Source of the DNA: Gemmatimonadaceae bacterium
GTDB lineage: Bacteria; Gemmatimonadota; Gemmatimonadetes; Gemmatimonadales; Gemmatimonadaceae
Reading direction: 5' to 3'
DNA: 35,723 bases
Assembly: GCA_025931335.1 (NCBI GenBank)
Contig: JAICNG010000032.1
Coordinates: forward strand, 1-35,723
In this document: positions 17,601 to 24,564 of the stretch, in pieces
How the letters are laid out: each line of letters opens with the position of its first letter
Position numbering within the stretch: position 1 is the first letter of the stretch
The notes under the pieces: generated by a model
Database searches by the model: none
Told to the model about the DNA's origin: nothing
What the model saw: only the letters and a program-made list of their open reading frames with translations
Translations under genes and position numbers: made by a program

Positions 17601-18306
17601 CGCGTGGTACTCGGCGATGCAACTGGTGAAGAAGGTGAAGGGCCGGGAGGCACTGCGCCGCTTCATGAGCTTCATGCGGCAGCCCAACCCGTGGCCGCCG
17701 ATCCGCACGGGACTTCCGCTGCTCCGCGCGATGGATCCCTGGGCCAACTATCGCAAAGGCCCCTACGCGATGCACGCACTCAGCGAGTACGTGGGCGAGA
17801 AGCACGTGAACGGAGCGCTGCGCAGTCTGGTGGAGAGGAAAGCATCGTCCCTCGCCACGACACTCGATCTGTATCGAGAGCTTCAGACGGTCACGCCGGA
17901 CTCGCTGCGATCCCTCCTACACGACCTCTTCGAGGTGAATGCCTGGTGGACGTTCGACACCAAGCGGGCCACAGCGGCGCAGACCGAAGCGGGCACCTGG
18001 CAGGTGACGCTCGAGGTGGAAGCGCGCAAGGTCGTCGCCGACAGCGCTGAGGTCGAACGTGAGGCGCCGATGAACGAGTGGGTAGAGATCGGGATCTTCG
18101 CCCCTGCCGAGCCGGGGGAGGTGCTTGGCAAGCCGCTGTACGTGCAGAAGCATCCGATCGCTTCCGGCCGACAGACGATCGCGGTAGCGGTCCCGCAGCA
18201 GCCTGCTCGCGCGGGGATCGACCCGTACAACCTGCTCGACTGGGAGGAGGGTGATAACATCGAGCCGGTGACGATCGAGCGCGCGAGCGCAAAGGAGTCG
18301 TCATGA
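14674..18306 (+). CDS. ABC-2 permease fused to M1-like peptidase domain, copy 2 (intact active site)
   Basis: A 1210-residue paralogue of the preceding protein, colinear over its whole length; the first 12 codons and several helices are nearly identical. The permease half spans about residues 1-600. The peptidase half carries HEMGHQWWGG (H950, E951, H954), the third zinc ligand E974 in SESLAWY, and YRKG with the transition-state tyrosine Y1026 of M1 enzymes. The M1 exopeptidase motif GXMEN is not recognisable, so substrate selection must differ from classical aminopeptidases. The likely arrangement is a homo- or heterodimeric exporter with the peptidase on the outer face, processing or gating a peptide. 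It starts 55 bp after copy 1 and overlaps the next gene by ATGA. Confidence 0.92.
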   Translation: MKLWGIFRFELAYQLRRPWPWLCMAALLVFAFVNTRVAVVPVTLPQDFILNSPFILAVVSVFSCQIWLLIAPAMAGEAAARDVYTGMYPLTYTSPVRKAEYLGGRFLAALVLNALILLAVQVGSLLAAYAPGVNPEIIGPFRPAAHLAAYGLIALPNAFIATAIQFSVALLSGRPMASYAGSMGLFFFSYPVTFVLYFSPLQKLALLADPIGVMAIMNEMMSDWTIVEKNVRMFTLEGPMLLNRLLWVGIAVLTLALVYLRFRFAHRPALRAPATDLWSRLARRFAAKPLAPNTAPAPIAISVPPVRQSFGLTTNVRQAISIARSSFWMIAKSPPGLFLLAVFPMFVVLVLNMESGIWGIQMLPRTGYILAKHITAALTYFADYRVIVPLLIVYFAGELVWRERDAGLSENVDATPVPEWVFFFGKFLGLGLVLTAFMVSLTAAGMLAQTLMGYHDFQVGLYLQILFGLQLPEYLLFAVLVLLVHALVNQKHVAMLVALMVYFLIVFSSVLGVEHKLLVYGSSPGWSFTDMRGFGGSVGPWLTFKLYWAAWAALLAVAATLLWARGWEPAFRTRVHTARLRFTGRTTGAAAVAVALILTLGGFIFYNTNVLNEYITADELVERRAAYEKRYGQYEGIPQPVRVATNLRIEIHPDRRAATIDGSYRLVNRSAVAIDSVHLEPAFYVKTHVTFDRAFRQVVADDELGHEIYTLEEPLPPGDSLTLSFDVRLEPRGFTNSGPRTSGAGTAILENGTYLTSGALPVIGYQPLRELWSAEERRKHGLPRQVTLPPPGDIDPSVVANAPATFEAIVGTDDDQVAVAPGELRRTWSEAGRRYFHYVSDVPISGMDVFASADYTVHRERWKDVDLQLFVHPGHARQMDRVLRGARASLDYYSEQFGPYPYRFLQIVEQPGDFLGMGVDGSGVITGGEGFFLLNPEREGFDAIFEIVAHEMGHQWWGGQLKPAFAEGGGVISESLAWYSAMQLVKKVKGREALRRFMSFMRQPNPWPPIRTGLPLLRAMDPWANYRKGPYAMHALSEYVGEKHVNGALRSLVERKASSLATTLDLYRELQTVTPDSLRSLLHDLFEVNAWWTFDTKRATAAQTEAGTWQVTLEVEARKVVADSAEVEREAPMNEWVEIGIFAPAEPGEVLGKPLYVQKHPIASGRQTIAVAVPQQPARAGIDPYNLLDWEEGDNIEPVTIERASAKESS

Positions 18307-18770
18307 AGAAGTGGCTGAGGCGCATTCGCGCGGCAGTGACCACGGGGTTGCTCTGGGCCGTGCCATGGGCGGTGGTCGCCGTCCTGATAGGGATGGTCGT
18401 GGATCCGGATGGGTCCATGGACGAAATGTGGTGGGTGATTGGCGCGTACCCTGGCTTCCTCGGCGGCGTGCTCTTTTCCATCGTGCTCGCGGTTGCGGAG
18501 CGCCGTCGAAATCTGAGTGAATTGTCGGTTCGGCGATTTGGTGCCTGGGGCGCCGTCGCCGGTCTAGCCATCGGCGTGCTTCCCTTCATGCTGGGAACGC
18601 CGAGTGCCCACATCGATGTTGCTCGGCTCGCGACCGTGGTCATCGTCTCCTTCACGCTGATGAGTGCGGCCTCGGCCGCCGGCTCGCTGGCGCTCGCGAG
18701 AAAGGCCGACAAGCGCAAAATGCTCGACGCCGGCGGGGACGCGTGCGACGCGAGGCTCGGCGACGGATGA
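18303..18770 (+). CDS. Small four-helix membrane protein, unknown function
   Basis: A 155-residue protein with about four hydrophobic segments: GLLWAVPWAVVAVLIGMVV, an ~18-residue helix around YPGFLGGVLFSIVLAV, one around GAVAGLAIGVLPFML, and one around ATVVIVSFTLMSAASAAG. A positively charged N-terminus (MKKWLRRIR) places the start inside the cytoplasm. The stretch WWVIGAYPGFLGG and the ERRR after helix 2 look conserved-protein-like, but I cannot name a family. It overlaps the M1-permease stop by 4 bp, so it is probably a partner or stability factor of that complex. Confidence 0.8.
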   Translation: MKKWLRRIRAAVTTGLLWAVPWAVVAVLIGMVVDPDGSMDEMWWVIGAYPGFLGGVLFSIVLAVAERRRNLSELSVRRFGAWGAVAGLAIGVLPFMLGTPSAHIDVARLATVVIVSFTLMSAASAAGSLALARKADKRKMLDAGGDACDARLGDG

Positions 18771-18834
18771 ATGACTGACACTTCGTCGTCCCGAAAGCCA
18801 CTCGTGATCGATCCTGCCGTTCGCCCATACAGAG

Positions 18835-18866
18835 CGGGCAGCCTTCGGCGTCGCAACGGCTGCCCG
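18835..18866. terminator. Terminator between convergent genes
   Basis: CGGGCAGCC pairs exactly with GGCTGCCCG around a 14-base loop and is followed by TTT on plus. It separates the ABC/M1 operon from the convergent SDR gene. Confidence 0.75.
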
Positions 18867-18893
18867 TTTCCACTCCAAAATTCAATCCGCGCT

Positions 18894-19763
18894 TTATCTC
18901 ACCATCTCCGCCTCACTCGCGGCGGGCATTGCCACTTGGCGCTCGTCTCGCGGCGATGCCTCCCATCCCTGAATCGCCGGCGGCAATCCGCCGCTCACGA
19001 GCGATGCACCGCCGTCGGCGTATATCGTCTGACCGGTAATCCAGCCAGCTTCCGCCGAGCAGAGCAGCGCCACGACATTGCCGATGTCGGCGGGCGTGCC
19101 TAACCGTCCCATCGGCGTCCATCCCTGTCCGTGCCACTCGCGCACCATGTCCTGCACCGCTTCCGGCAGCGAGTTGAGTACGCTGTCTTCCGTGAAGCCG
19201 GGACTCACGGCGTTCACGGTAATGCCGCGTCTGGCGAGGGCCACGGCGAAGTAGCGAACGAGCGACTCCATCGCCGCCTTGGCTGATCCCATGGCCACCC
19301 AGGGCAGCCAGCTGCCGGTGCGACTTCCGTCGGCATACGTCACGGCGATGATCCGGCCACCCTGACCCATGATCGTCGCCGCCTTCTGCACCTCGAGCAG
19401 AAACGCCTTGCCTTGTGAGTTGCACGCCGTATCCCATTTCTCAGCCGCGATGTCGAGCGGCGGCTCGTAGAACGTCGGGATCTCGCTCCGCGCATTGCTC
19501 ACGAGAATGTCCAGCGTGCCGAACTCCGATCTCGTGCGCTGAATGAGGCGATCGATCGCGTCCGCATCGCACACGTCAACCTGCGTGACGAATCCATCCG
19601 AGCCGACCTCGCGCACCTGCTTCAGCACGTCCTTCGCCGATTGCTCGTTCTGGTAGTACGTGATTCCGACGTGGGCGCCGCGCTCCGCCAGCTTCAACGC
19701 GATGCCGCGGCCAATGCCGCGCGAGCTGCCGGTAACCAGGGCATTCCTTCCAGCGAGCGACAT
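18894..19763 (-). CDS. SDR-family protein, FabL-like, lacking catalytic tyrosine
   Basis: A 289-residue short-chain dehydrogenase/reductase fold. The ATG at 19763 has a strong ribosome site (AAGGAGGG). Cofactor binding is normal: ALVTGSSRGIGRGIALKLAE, then QVDVCDAD and LDILVSNARS. The order resembles enoyl-ACP reductase III (FabL), which uses Tyr-X6-Lys. Here K162 is present in MGSAKAAMESL, but the Tyr-X6-Lys position is W155 and the YXXXK position is M158. The structural ITVNAVSPG and the C-terminal GQTIYADGGASL are intact. Either the chemistry uses another residue or the protein is a non-catalytic binder. Long in-frame extensions upstream are rejected. Confidence 0.85.
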   Translation of the reverse strand: MSLAGRNALVTGSSRGIGRGIALKLAERGAHVGITYYQNEQSAKDVLKQVREVGSDGFVTQVDVCDADAIDRLIQRTRSEFGTLDILVSNARSEIPTFYEPPLDIAAEKWDTACNSQGKAFLLEVQKAATIMGQGGRIIAVTYADGSRTGSWLPWVAMGSAKAAMESLVRYFAVALARRGITVNAVSPGFTEDSVLNSLPEAVQDMVREWHGQGWTPMGRLGTPADIGNVVALLCSAEAGWITGQTIYADGGASLVSGGLPPAIQGWEASPRDERQVAMPAASEAEMVR

Positions 19764-20128
19764 TGACCCTCCTTGGCGTTTCAGTCGTGGCGAACGTGGC
19801 CACCCGATGGGCCTCCCCTCACTGTCCCCGGAGCCGAATGTCCGTATAACGGACTCGCGGCACAAGTAGGGCTGACGCCTCAGGAGGGATGCGTTCGAGC
19901 TACACGCGACAATGCCAGGTGGGAGGAGAACCTGGTCGACATCGTCGCCCACGGTGCGGGTCCTACAGATACCAGGTGGAAACGCACCGTGCAATGCCTC
20001 GCCCTGGTCCGACTCGGCATGGCCACTGCTCCTGCATTGCGAGGCGCGCCGAAAATGGCGTATGCTGCGGCCGGGGGTGCGTCGCCTCCCGGACTTCACA
20101 GACCCACCGACCAACACTGGAGGCACCG
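19764..20128. other. Divergent intergenic region
   Basis: This 365-bp region separates the SDR gene (minus) from the metallo-beta-lactamase-fold gene (plus) and should contain both promoters. Open frames crossing it are low quality and lack ribosome sites. The only clear structure is a 15-bp dyad at 19840-19854. Confidence 0.6.
19840..19854. promoter_or_regulatory. 15-bp dyad GTCCGT-ATA-ACGGAC
   Basis: Perfect 6-bp arms surround a 3-base centre that includes TATAAC, a -10-like hexamer on plus. It lies 77 bp upstream of the SDR start and could be an operator over a promoter. No convincing -35 was found at the right spacing on either strand. Confidence 0.4.
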
Positions 20129-21073
20129 ATGTCCCATACCCGCCGCGACTTCATCGCCAGCTCGGCCGCTGCGGCGTTAGGCGTTGCCCTCGGACGGCCG
20201 GTCTACGCGTTCGCACGGAAGGGGGCGCAGGCACAACCCGTGTTCACGGCCGTGCGCCGCAACGTCGGGACGTTCACGATGCGCGGAGGCACCGTGGGCT
20301 GGCTGGTGAACGCTAGGGGCGTCGCCGTCGTTGACACCCAGTTTCCGGCCGAGGCGCAGGCACTGCTCGCTGGGCTGCAGTCGCGGTCGAACAACCACGG
20401 GGTCGATGTCCTGCTCAACACCCACCATCACGGCGATCACACCTCCGGAAACCCGGTGTTCCGCGGTAGCGCGCGGCGCGTGGTGGCGCACTCCCTGGCG
20501 GACCAGCACCTGCGTCGCGCACCCGGGGCGTCGCAGGCGCAGCAGCAGCCACAGAACGCGCCCGAACCGCTTTATCCTGACACGACCTTCACGCACGACT
20601 GGTCGGCCGAGGTCGGCGACGAGCGTATCGTCGCGCGACACCACGGGCGCGCTCACACGAGTGGCGACGCGGTGATCACCTTCGAGCGTGCGAACGTGGT
20701 CCATATGGGCGACCTCATGTTCCACCGGCGTCATCCGGTCGTCGACCGCGCGGCCGGTGCGTCGATGCGGAACTGGATGCGTGTGCTCGAGCACGTGGCG
20801 AACGCGCACGGGCGCGACACGATCTACATCTTCGGCCACGCGAACACGGGGCTTCCGGTCACCGGCAGCACGGCCGACCTTCTGCAGTTCCGCGATTACC
20901 TCGGTGCCGTCCTGGCGTTCGTCGAGCGGCTGACCGGGGCTGGCCGCTCACGCGAAGAGATCGCAGCGATGCGTGAGCCACTCGCGGGCTTCGAGGCATG
21001 GGGCGCCTTCGGCCAGCCGGGCGCGCGCGATCCGCTCACCGTGGCGTACGAGGAAGTGACGACCGGATCGTAG
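20129..21073 (+). CDS. Tat-exported metallo-beta-lactamase-fold hydrolase
   Basis: A 314-residue protein starting at an ATG with TGGAGG upstream. The N-terminus has the twin-arginine signature RRDFIASSAAAALGVALG, so the folded metalloenzyme is probably exported by Tat. The metal site is HHHGDH (H99, H101, D103, H104), followed by a histidine in RHHGRAHTSGDAVI and an aspartate in VHMGDLMFHRRHP, and FGHANTGLP near the C-terminus supplies the last histidine. This arrangement matches class B-like/glyoxalase II-type hydrolases, but the substrate (lactone, sulfatase or beta-lactam) cannot be assigned. Longer upstream starts are rejected because they bury the Tat signal. Confidence 0.87.
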   Translation: MSHTRRDFIASSAAAALGVALGRPVYAFARKGAQAQPVFTAVRRNVGTFTMRGGTVGWLVNARGVAVVDTQFPAEAQALLAGLQSRSNNHGVDVLLNTHHHGDHTSGNPVFRGSARRVVAHSLADQHLRRAPGASQAQQQPQNAPEPLYPDTTFTHDWSAEVGDERIVARHHGRAHTSGDAVITFERANVVHMGDLMFHRRHPVVDRAAGASMRNWMRVLEHVANAHGRDTIYIFGHANTGLPVTGSTADLLQFRDYLGAVLAFVERLTGAGRSREEIAAMREPLAGFEAWGAFGQPGARDPLTVAYEEVTTGS

Positions 21074-21111
21074 TAGCGCGGACAACCGCGAGGGATACGT
21101 CATCACTTGGT

Positions 21112-22488
21112 ATGTCGTCGATCCTCTGTAACGCAATGCGACGCGCGAGACTCGGGACATTTCGAAGAGCGAGCGGGCGCGCGACAATGCTCATCGGCGC
21201 AGCACTGGCTCTCGCGCTCCCGACGCCGGCTCGAGCGTGCAGCAAGACGTACCTCATCGGAATTCGGGGTCCGCGGTACGCACATTTTATTGGCGTGGCC
21301 GGCGGTGATACGGTCGCCGCCGGGCCCGGCAGCGTAAAATATCGAGCTGAAGCGGGCCATTTCGGCCGCGGCGCAGACCGTGCGATCTACGGACAGCTCG
21401 TCGGGGTCGAACGGTTAGGCACCCGACGCCCCGGCGCCTTGCGATCCCTTGGCGATTCAGTTCGCGAGGTGATTCTCGTTCCATGGGACTACGGCGCGGA
21501 CTGCCAGCCCGTTCCATGGTCGCAGACAGCCCGATGGATACCGCCCGGAACGCGAGGGTTTTTTTCAGCAGCGGTCCGGGACTCTGCGGATTGGATCGAT
21601 GGGATACCCACGTTCGACGTACACACGCCGGAGGAAAACCCATATCCGCTTGCGCTCGAACGCGGCTATATGATGCTCCCCTCCCGCGATGATCCTCATC
21701 TCAGCGCCGAGCAGCTGCTCGTCCTGTACAACGCCCTTCCCACTTCTGAGGAAGTGACGCGCGACGCGGAGGGCGCATTGGCGGCGCTACGTCAGTGGAG
21801 GCGAGATCATCCTGACGAGCAAACTCGATTCCCCACGCCGTGGATTCTCGAAAGCATCCTATGGGAGGCTGACTATCACCGCGTTCGCGCGATTCGGAGT
21901 CCAATTGCCGGCACCTACCGCGTCACGATATCGCTGCCCGATAGGGACAGCATCGTGTTCTTTGCTCGAACTACGCTTCGTCCTCGGAGCCAGCTTGAAG
22001 CACTCACGGACTCCGCAGCCGACGAGCGCCGGGCCTGGGGCAAGGATCCCCATGCGGTCGGTTACTATCTGGTGGCTGGAATCGCGTCGACGCTCAAGGA
22101 GCTTCCGAAGCAGACAGCGGACTACCGCGACGGGTCACGTCGGCGCGAGGGCGCCGTGGCGGTCGTCGAAGTCCCGATGATCGACACGCAAGACAGCACC
22201 GTCTGGCAGGGGAGCTTCGAAGTGATTGGTGCGGCAAGGGAGCTCGCACCGCCTGGCGAGTTCCGCGACGGCCTGGCTGCCGCTGACTCGATACTCCGGA
22301 GGCTGATTACGATCCGCCGACGGTCTTACGCCTCGGGCTATTTCGTCCGCCGCTCGAATGGATCGATGCGGTACACGATGACGGAACACTACGTGGGCGA
22401 CCCCGTCCTGACGGTGCGTGCAGAGCGCATATCGCTCGAGTATCTGAGTGATCCGCCGCGCCCCTCGTTGCTACCGCCTCTGCCCTGA
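21112..22488 (+). CDS. Exported protein of unknown function
   Basis: A 458-residue protein with a signal peptide ending near TPARACSK. Three in-frame ATGs (21112, 21136, 21187) could start it; none has a clear ribosome site, and 21112 is kept provisionally. The mature protein has beta-type strands (YLIGIRGPRYAHFIGVAGG, AIYGQLVGVERLG, TYRVTISLPDRDSIVFFART). A charged middle helix lies around EEVTRDAEGALAALRQWRRD. No domain is recognised. Its codon third positions are noticeably less GC-rich than those of the neighbouring genes, a weak hint of separate origin. It follows the Tat hydrolase by 38 bp. Confidence 0.7.
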   Translation: MSSILCNAMRRARLGTFRRASGRATMLIGAALALALPTPARACSKTYLIGIRGPRYAHFIGVAGGDTVAAGPGSVKYRAEAGHFGRGADRAIYGQLVGVERLGTRRPGALRSLGDSVREVILVPWDYGADCQPVPWSQTARWIPPGTRGFFSAAVRDSADWIDGIPTFDVHTPEENPYPLALERGYMMLPSRDDPHLSAEQLLVLYNALPTSEEVTRDAEGALAALRQWRRDHPDEQTRFPTPWILESILWEADYHRVRAIRSPIAGTYRVTISLPDRDSIVFFARTTLRPRSQLEALTDSAADERRAWGKDPHAVGYYLVAGIASTLKELPKQTADYRDGSRRREGAVAVVEVPMIDTQDSTVWQGSFEVIGAARELAPPGEFRDGLAAADSILRRLITIRRRSYASGYFVRRSNGSMRYTMTEHYVGDPVLTVRAERISLEYLSDPPRPSLLPPLP

Positions 22489-22538
22489 CGATCTTCCTGT
22501 AGGCCACGCACCCGTTACCGGTCACCGAGCAGCAACAA

Positions 22539-22564
22539 GCCCGCGTCACCGAGGTAACGCGGGC
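22539..22564 (-). terminator. Terminator of tRNA-Gln
   Basis: On minus, GCCCGCGT pairs with ACGCGGGC, and inner pairs close it to about an 11-bp stem with a CTCG loop, followed by TTGTTG. It lies 15 bp beyond the tRNA 3' end. Confidence 0.8.
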
Positions 22565-22579
22565 CGGGAGCCTCGTGCA

Positions 22580-22652
22580 TTGCCCCTCCTGGGCTCGAAC
22601 CAGGACTCTCCTGATCCAGAGTCAGGCGTGTTGCCAGTTACACCAAGGGGCA
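22580..22652 (-). tRNA. tRNA-Gln (anticodon CTG)
   Basis: On minus, a 7-bp acceptor stem TGCCCCT/AGGGGCA, an anticodon stem CCTGA/TCAGG around the loop CTCTGGA, and a T arm CCTGG-TTCGAGC-CCAGG are all canonical. The anticodon CTG reads CAG. The discriminator is A, and CCA is not encoded. Confidence 0.96.
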
Positions 22653-22675
22653 GAAACGATTTTGTGCGGACCCTA

Positions 22676-22704
22676 AACGTAGCCCAGGCAACCCCTTCGA
22701 TCAA
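22676..22704 (-). promoter_or_regulatory. Candidate promoter of tRNA-Gln
   Basis: On minus, TTGATC (22699-22704) and TACGTT (22676-22681) are separated by 17 bp and lie 24 bp upstream of the mature tRNA. Matches to consensus are moderate (4/6 and 3/6). Confidence 0.4.
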
Positions 22705-22748
22705 CCCCGAAGGCTTTCGCGCACCCGGTCCCGCGGAGACATTCCGGC

Positions 22749-24080
22749 GTGACTCGCACACGCTCGGCCCTCCTGCCGTTGCTGCTTGCGCTCTCGGTCC
22801 TGGCCTGCCGCGATGCCGTTCCCGCGCTCGGCGCCACTCCCGAGCGCGGAGCGCGACAGGCCGCGACCATGCTCAGCGCCCTCGCGGACCGCTTCGGCGC
22901 CATCGAGCTCTCGCCCGAGGTCGCGAACGGCCGTCCGCGCCTCACGCGATACAGCACCACGCCTTCACGGCTGCTCGACGACAAGGACCTGTGGACGAGC
23001 CGCGGCGAAAACTATCGGCTCCTCGAGATCGCCGGTACACGCCGCGGGGATCGGTACACCCTCTTTCAGTATCACGGCGCTCCCGCGCCGCGCGCTCCGG
23101 GCGACGCGCGCCACGTCATGCGCCTCGACATCCTCGGCGCCGACGAGTTCCGGTGGACATCGCTCGATGAGGTGGCGCTCGGTCCCGTGAGCGTCGCGGA
23201 CCTCGACCGCGCGCTCACGGCCGTCTTTCTCGCCGCCGAACGGAGCGATGCCGATGCTGTACGGCTCGTCTCACGCGAGGTCTTTCCGCGCGCGACATCA
23301 TCCCTCTCGCGGATGTTCGTCATCGACTCGCTCCGAACGGACCGTGATGCCGATGGCGCGACGTCGGTCGTGCTCGGGCTGGGCTTGAGGCCGGGGCGTG
23401 CCGAGCGATCCCTCAAGGCGCTCGGACCGTTCGCGCGGAAGTACTGGGTGCCCATCCGGTGGCGGATGAACGCTCGCGACTCGCTGGGGGCGCATTGGGG
23501 AGAGTTCACCAAGCGCGACTCGTCGATCGTCCTCCGGTTCCGGGTGAAGGACGGCTCACTGGCACCGTTAGGCTCGCCACCACGGCGCGTGGGCGACGTC
23601 GTCCATCTGACGGTCGATGCGTCGGTGAAGGTCGGCCCTTTTCGGGTGGGACTGCGCGATCTCCAGGTTCGCACCTCGCGGTCGACGAGCCCGGCGCAGA
23701 TGGCGATGACGTTTCGCTCGACCGAGGAGCCCGACTGGCAGTTCCCGCCGCTCGTCGCCCGCCTGCTGCGGTCGCCCCTTCGCCGCCCGTTCGAGGGCTC
23801 GGGGGCGATGATGCGCTACGGCGTGCGCTCCGAGTCGCACGCGTCGAGCGACACGATGTCCACCGTCTGGCGCGACATCGACGTCACCGTTCGCGAGAGC
23901 GCGATCCTGCGCTTCTTCGGCCGCCTCGGCGGCACCGCGTTCGGCGATTTCCGCGCGGGAGCCGAGAGGGAAGCGGAGCGTCTCTGGGATGAATCGCTGC
24001 GAGGGCTAGCTAAGGATGTTGAAGGGATTGCGCGGGTGCCCTGTGGGCAGGGCGGATTGCGTGCAACTGCCTGCGAGTGA
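22749..24080 (+). CDS. Lipoprotein of unknown function
   Basis: A 443-residue protein with a GTG start at 22749 and a type II signal peptide (LLPLLLALSVLAC), so it is probably lipid-anchored. The mature part begins with a helix (RGARQAATMLSALADRFGA), followed by mixed alpha/beta sequence. Strand-rich parts (VVHLTVDASVKVGPFRVG, MAMTFRSTEE) alternate with charged turns such as DSLRTDRDADGATSVV. A paired pattern (WRDIDVTVRESAILRFFGRLGG) precedes the end. No catalytic motif or named domain is recognised. The end runs into a bidirectional terminator. Confidence 0.75.
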   Translation: MTRTRSALLPLLLALSVLACRDAVPALGATPERGARQAATMLSALADRFGAIELSPEVANGRPRLTRYSTTPSRLLDDKDLWTSRGENYRLLEIAGTRRGDRYTLFQYHGAPAPRAPGDARHVMRLDILGADEFRWTSLDEVALGPVSVADLDRALTAVFLAAERSDADAVRLVSREVFPRATSSLSRMFVIDSLRTDRDADGATSVVLGLGLRPGRAERSLKALGPFARKYWVPIRWRMNARDSLGAHWGEFTKRDSSIVLRFRVKDGSLAPLGSPPRRVGDVVHLTVDASVKVGPFRVGLRDLQVRTSRSTSPAQMAMTFRSTEEPDWQFPPLVARLLRSPLRRPFEGSGAMMRYGVRSESHASSDTMSTVWRDIDVTVRESAILRFFGRLGGTAFGDFRAGAEREAERLWDESLRGLAKDVEGIARVPCGQGGLRATACE

Positions 24081-24145
24081 ACCAGTCCGCAGTCCGCACT
24101 CCGCAATCATCTCTCCCTGCCTCGACCTCTCCGCGCAAAAAAAAG

Positions 24146-24169
24146 CGCCGCGGACATGGATCCGCGGCG
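24146..24169. terminator. Bidirectional terminator flanked by A8 and T5
   Basis: CGCCGCGGA and TCCGCGGCG form a perfect 9-bp stem with a CATGGA loop. AAAAAAAA lies on the left and TTTTT on the right. It can end the lipoprotein transcript (plus) and the tRNA-Ala transcript (minus). Confidence 0.9.
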
Positions 24170-24210
24170 ATTGCCTTTTTCGAACCGGCGAGGGTATGCC
24201 TCGCGCACCG

Positions 24211-24303
24211 TCATTGGAACTCTGCGTCCTACCGAGCGGTGGCGGGCAACCCTGCATACGTGGGTTGACCGAATCTCCTCATTGGAACTCTACGTCCTAC
24301 CGA
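24211..24303. repeat. 25-bp direct repeat, two copies 68 bp apart
   Basis: TCATTGGAACTCT-G/A-CGTCCTACCGA occurs at 24211-24235 and 24279-24303 with one mismatch. A weaker match continues about 15 bp (ending GGCAACC). It lies between the terminator and the tRNA-Ala 3' end, so it is probably in or just beyond the tRNA transcript. Confidence 0.85.
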
Positions 24304-24364
24304 AGGAGACCGGCAACCAAGTCGAGTGTCGGCGCAACCAGTATTTCAGGTTGCATGCCAGAGT

Positions 24365-24437
24365 GGAGCTGAGGGGGCTCGAACCCCTGACCTCCTGGGT
24401 GCGATCCAGGCGCTCTCCCAGCTGAGCTACAGCCCCG
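24365..24437 (-). tRNA. tRNA-Ala (anticodon CGC)
   Basis: On minus, the acceptor GGGGCTG/CAGCTCC (one G-U pair), D arm GCTCAGCTGGGAGAGC, anticodon stem CCTGG/CCAGG around ATCGCAC, and T arm AGGGG-TTCGAGC-CCCCT are canonical. The anticodon CGC reads GCG, a codon used heavily in this window. CCA is not encoded. Confidence 0.96.
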
Positions 24438-24497
24438 CGCACGCGGGTACGGGAGAACCCTGTGGATCCCTCGCACCCGGATCACCTGAAGACAACA

Positions 24498-24518
24498 GCC
24501 CCGCTACGTTCGCGGGGC
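24498..24518 (-). other. Hairpin in the tRNA-Ala leader
   Basis: GCCCCGC and GCGGGGC form a perfect 7-bp stem with a 7-base loop, between the promoter and the mature tRNA-Ala. Read on minus it is followed by TGTTGTCTTC. It could shape leader processing or attenuate transcription. Confidence 0.55.
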
Positions 24519-24535
24519 CGCGTTCAAGCTGTTGG

Positions 24536-24564
24536 ATGATAACAGCTTTCGTGGCACCCGTCAA
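24536..24564 (-). promoter_or_regulatory. Strong sigma-70-type promoter for tRNA-Ala
   Basis: On minus, TTGACG (24559-24564), an exact 17-bp spacer and TATCAT (24536-24541) match the housekeeping consensus at 5/6 and 5/6. The mature tRNA begins about 98 bp downstream, leaving a long leader. The rest of the gap up to 24899 shows no other structure or gene I can support. Confidence 0.75.

Noticed and set aside
24211..24303. Two-copy repeat as a CRISPR array
   Set aside because: Only two copies, no further unit, no cas genes in the window.
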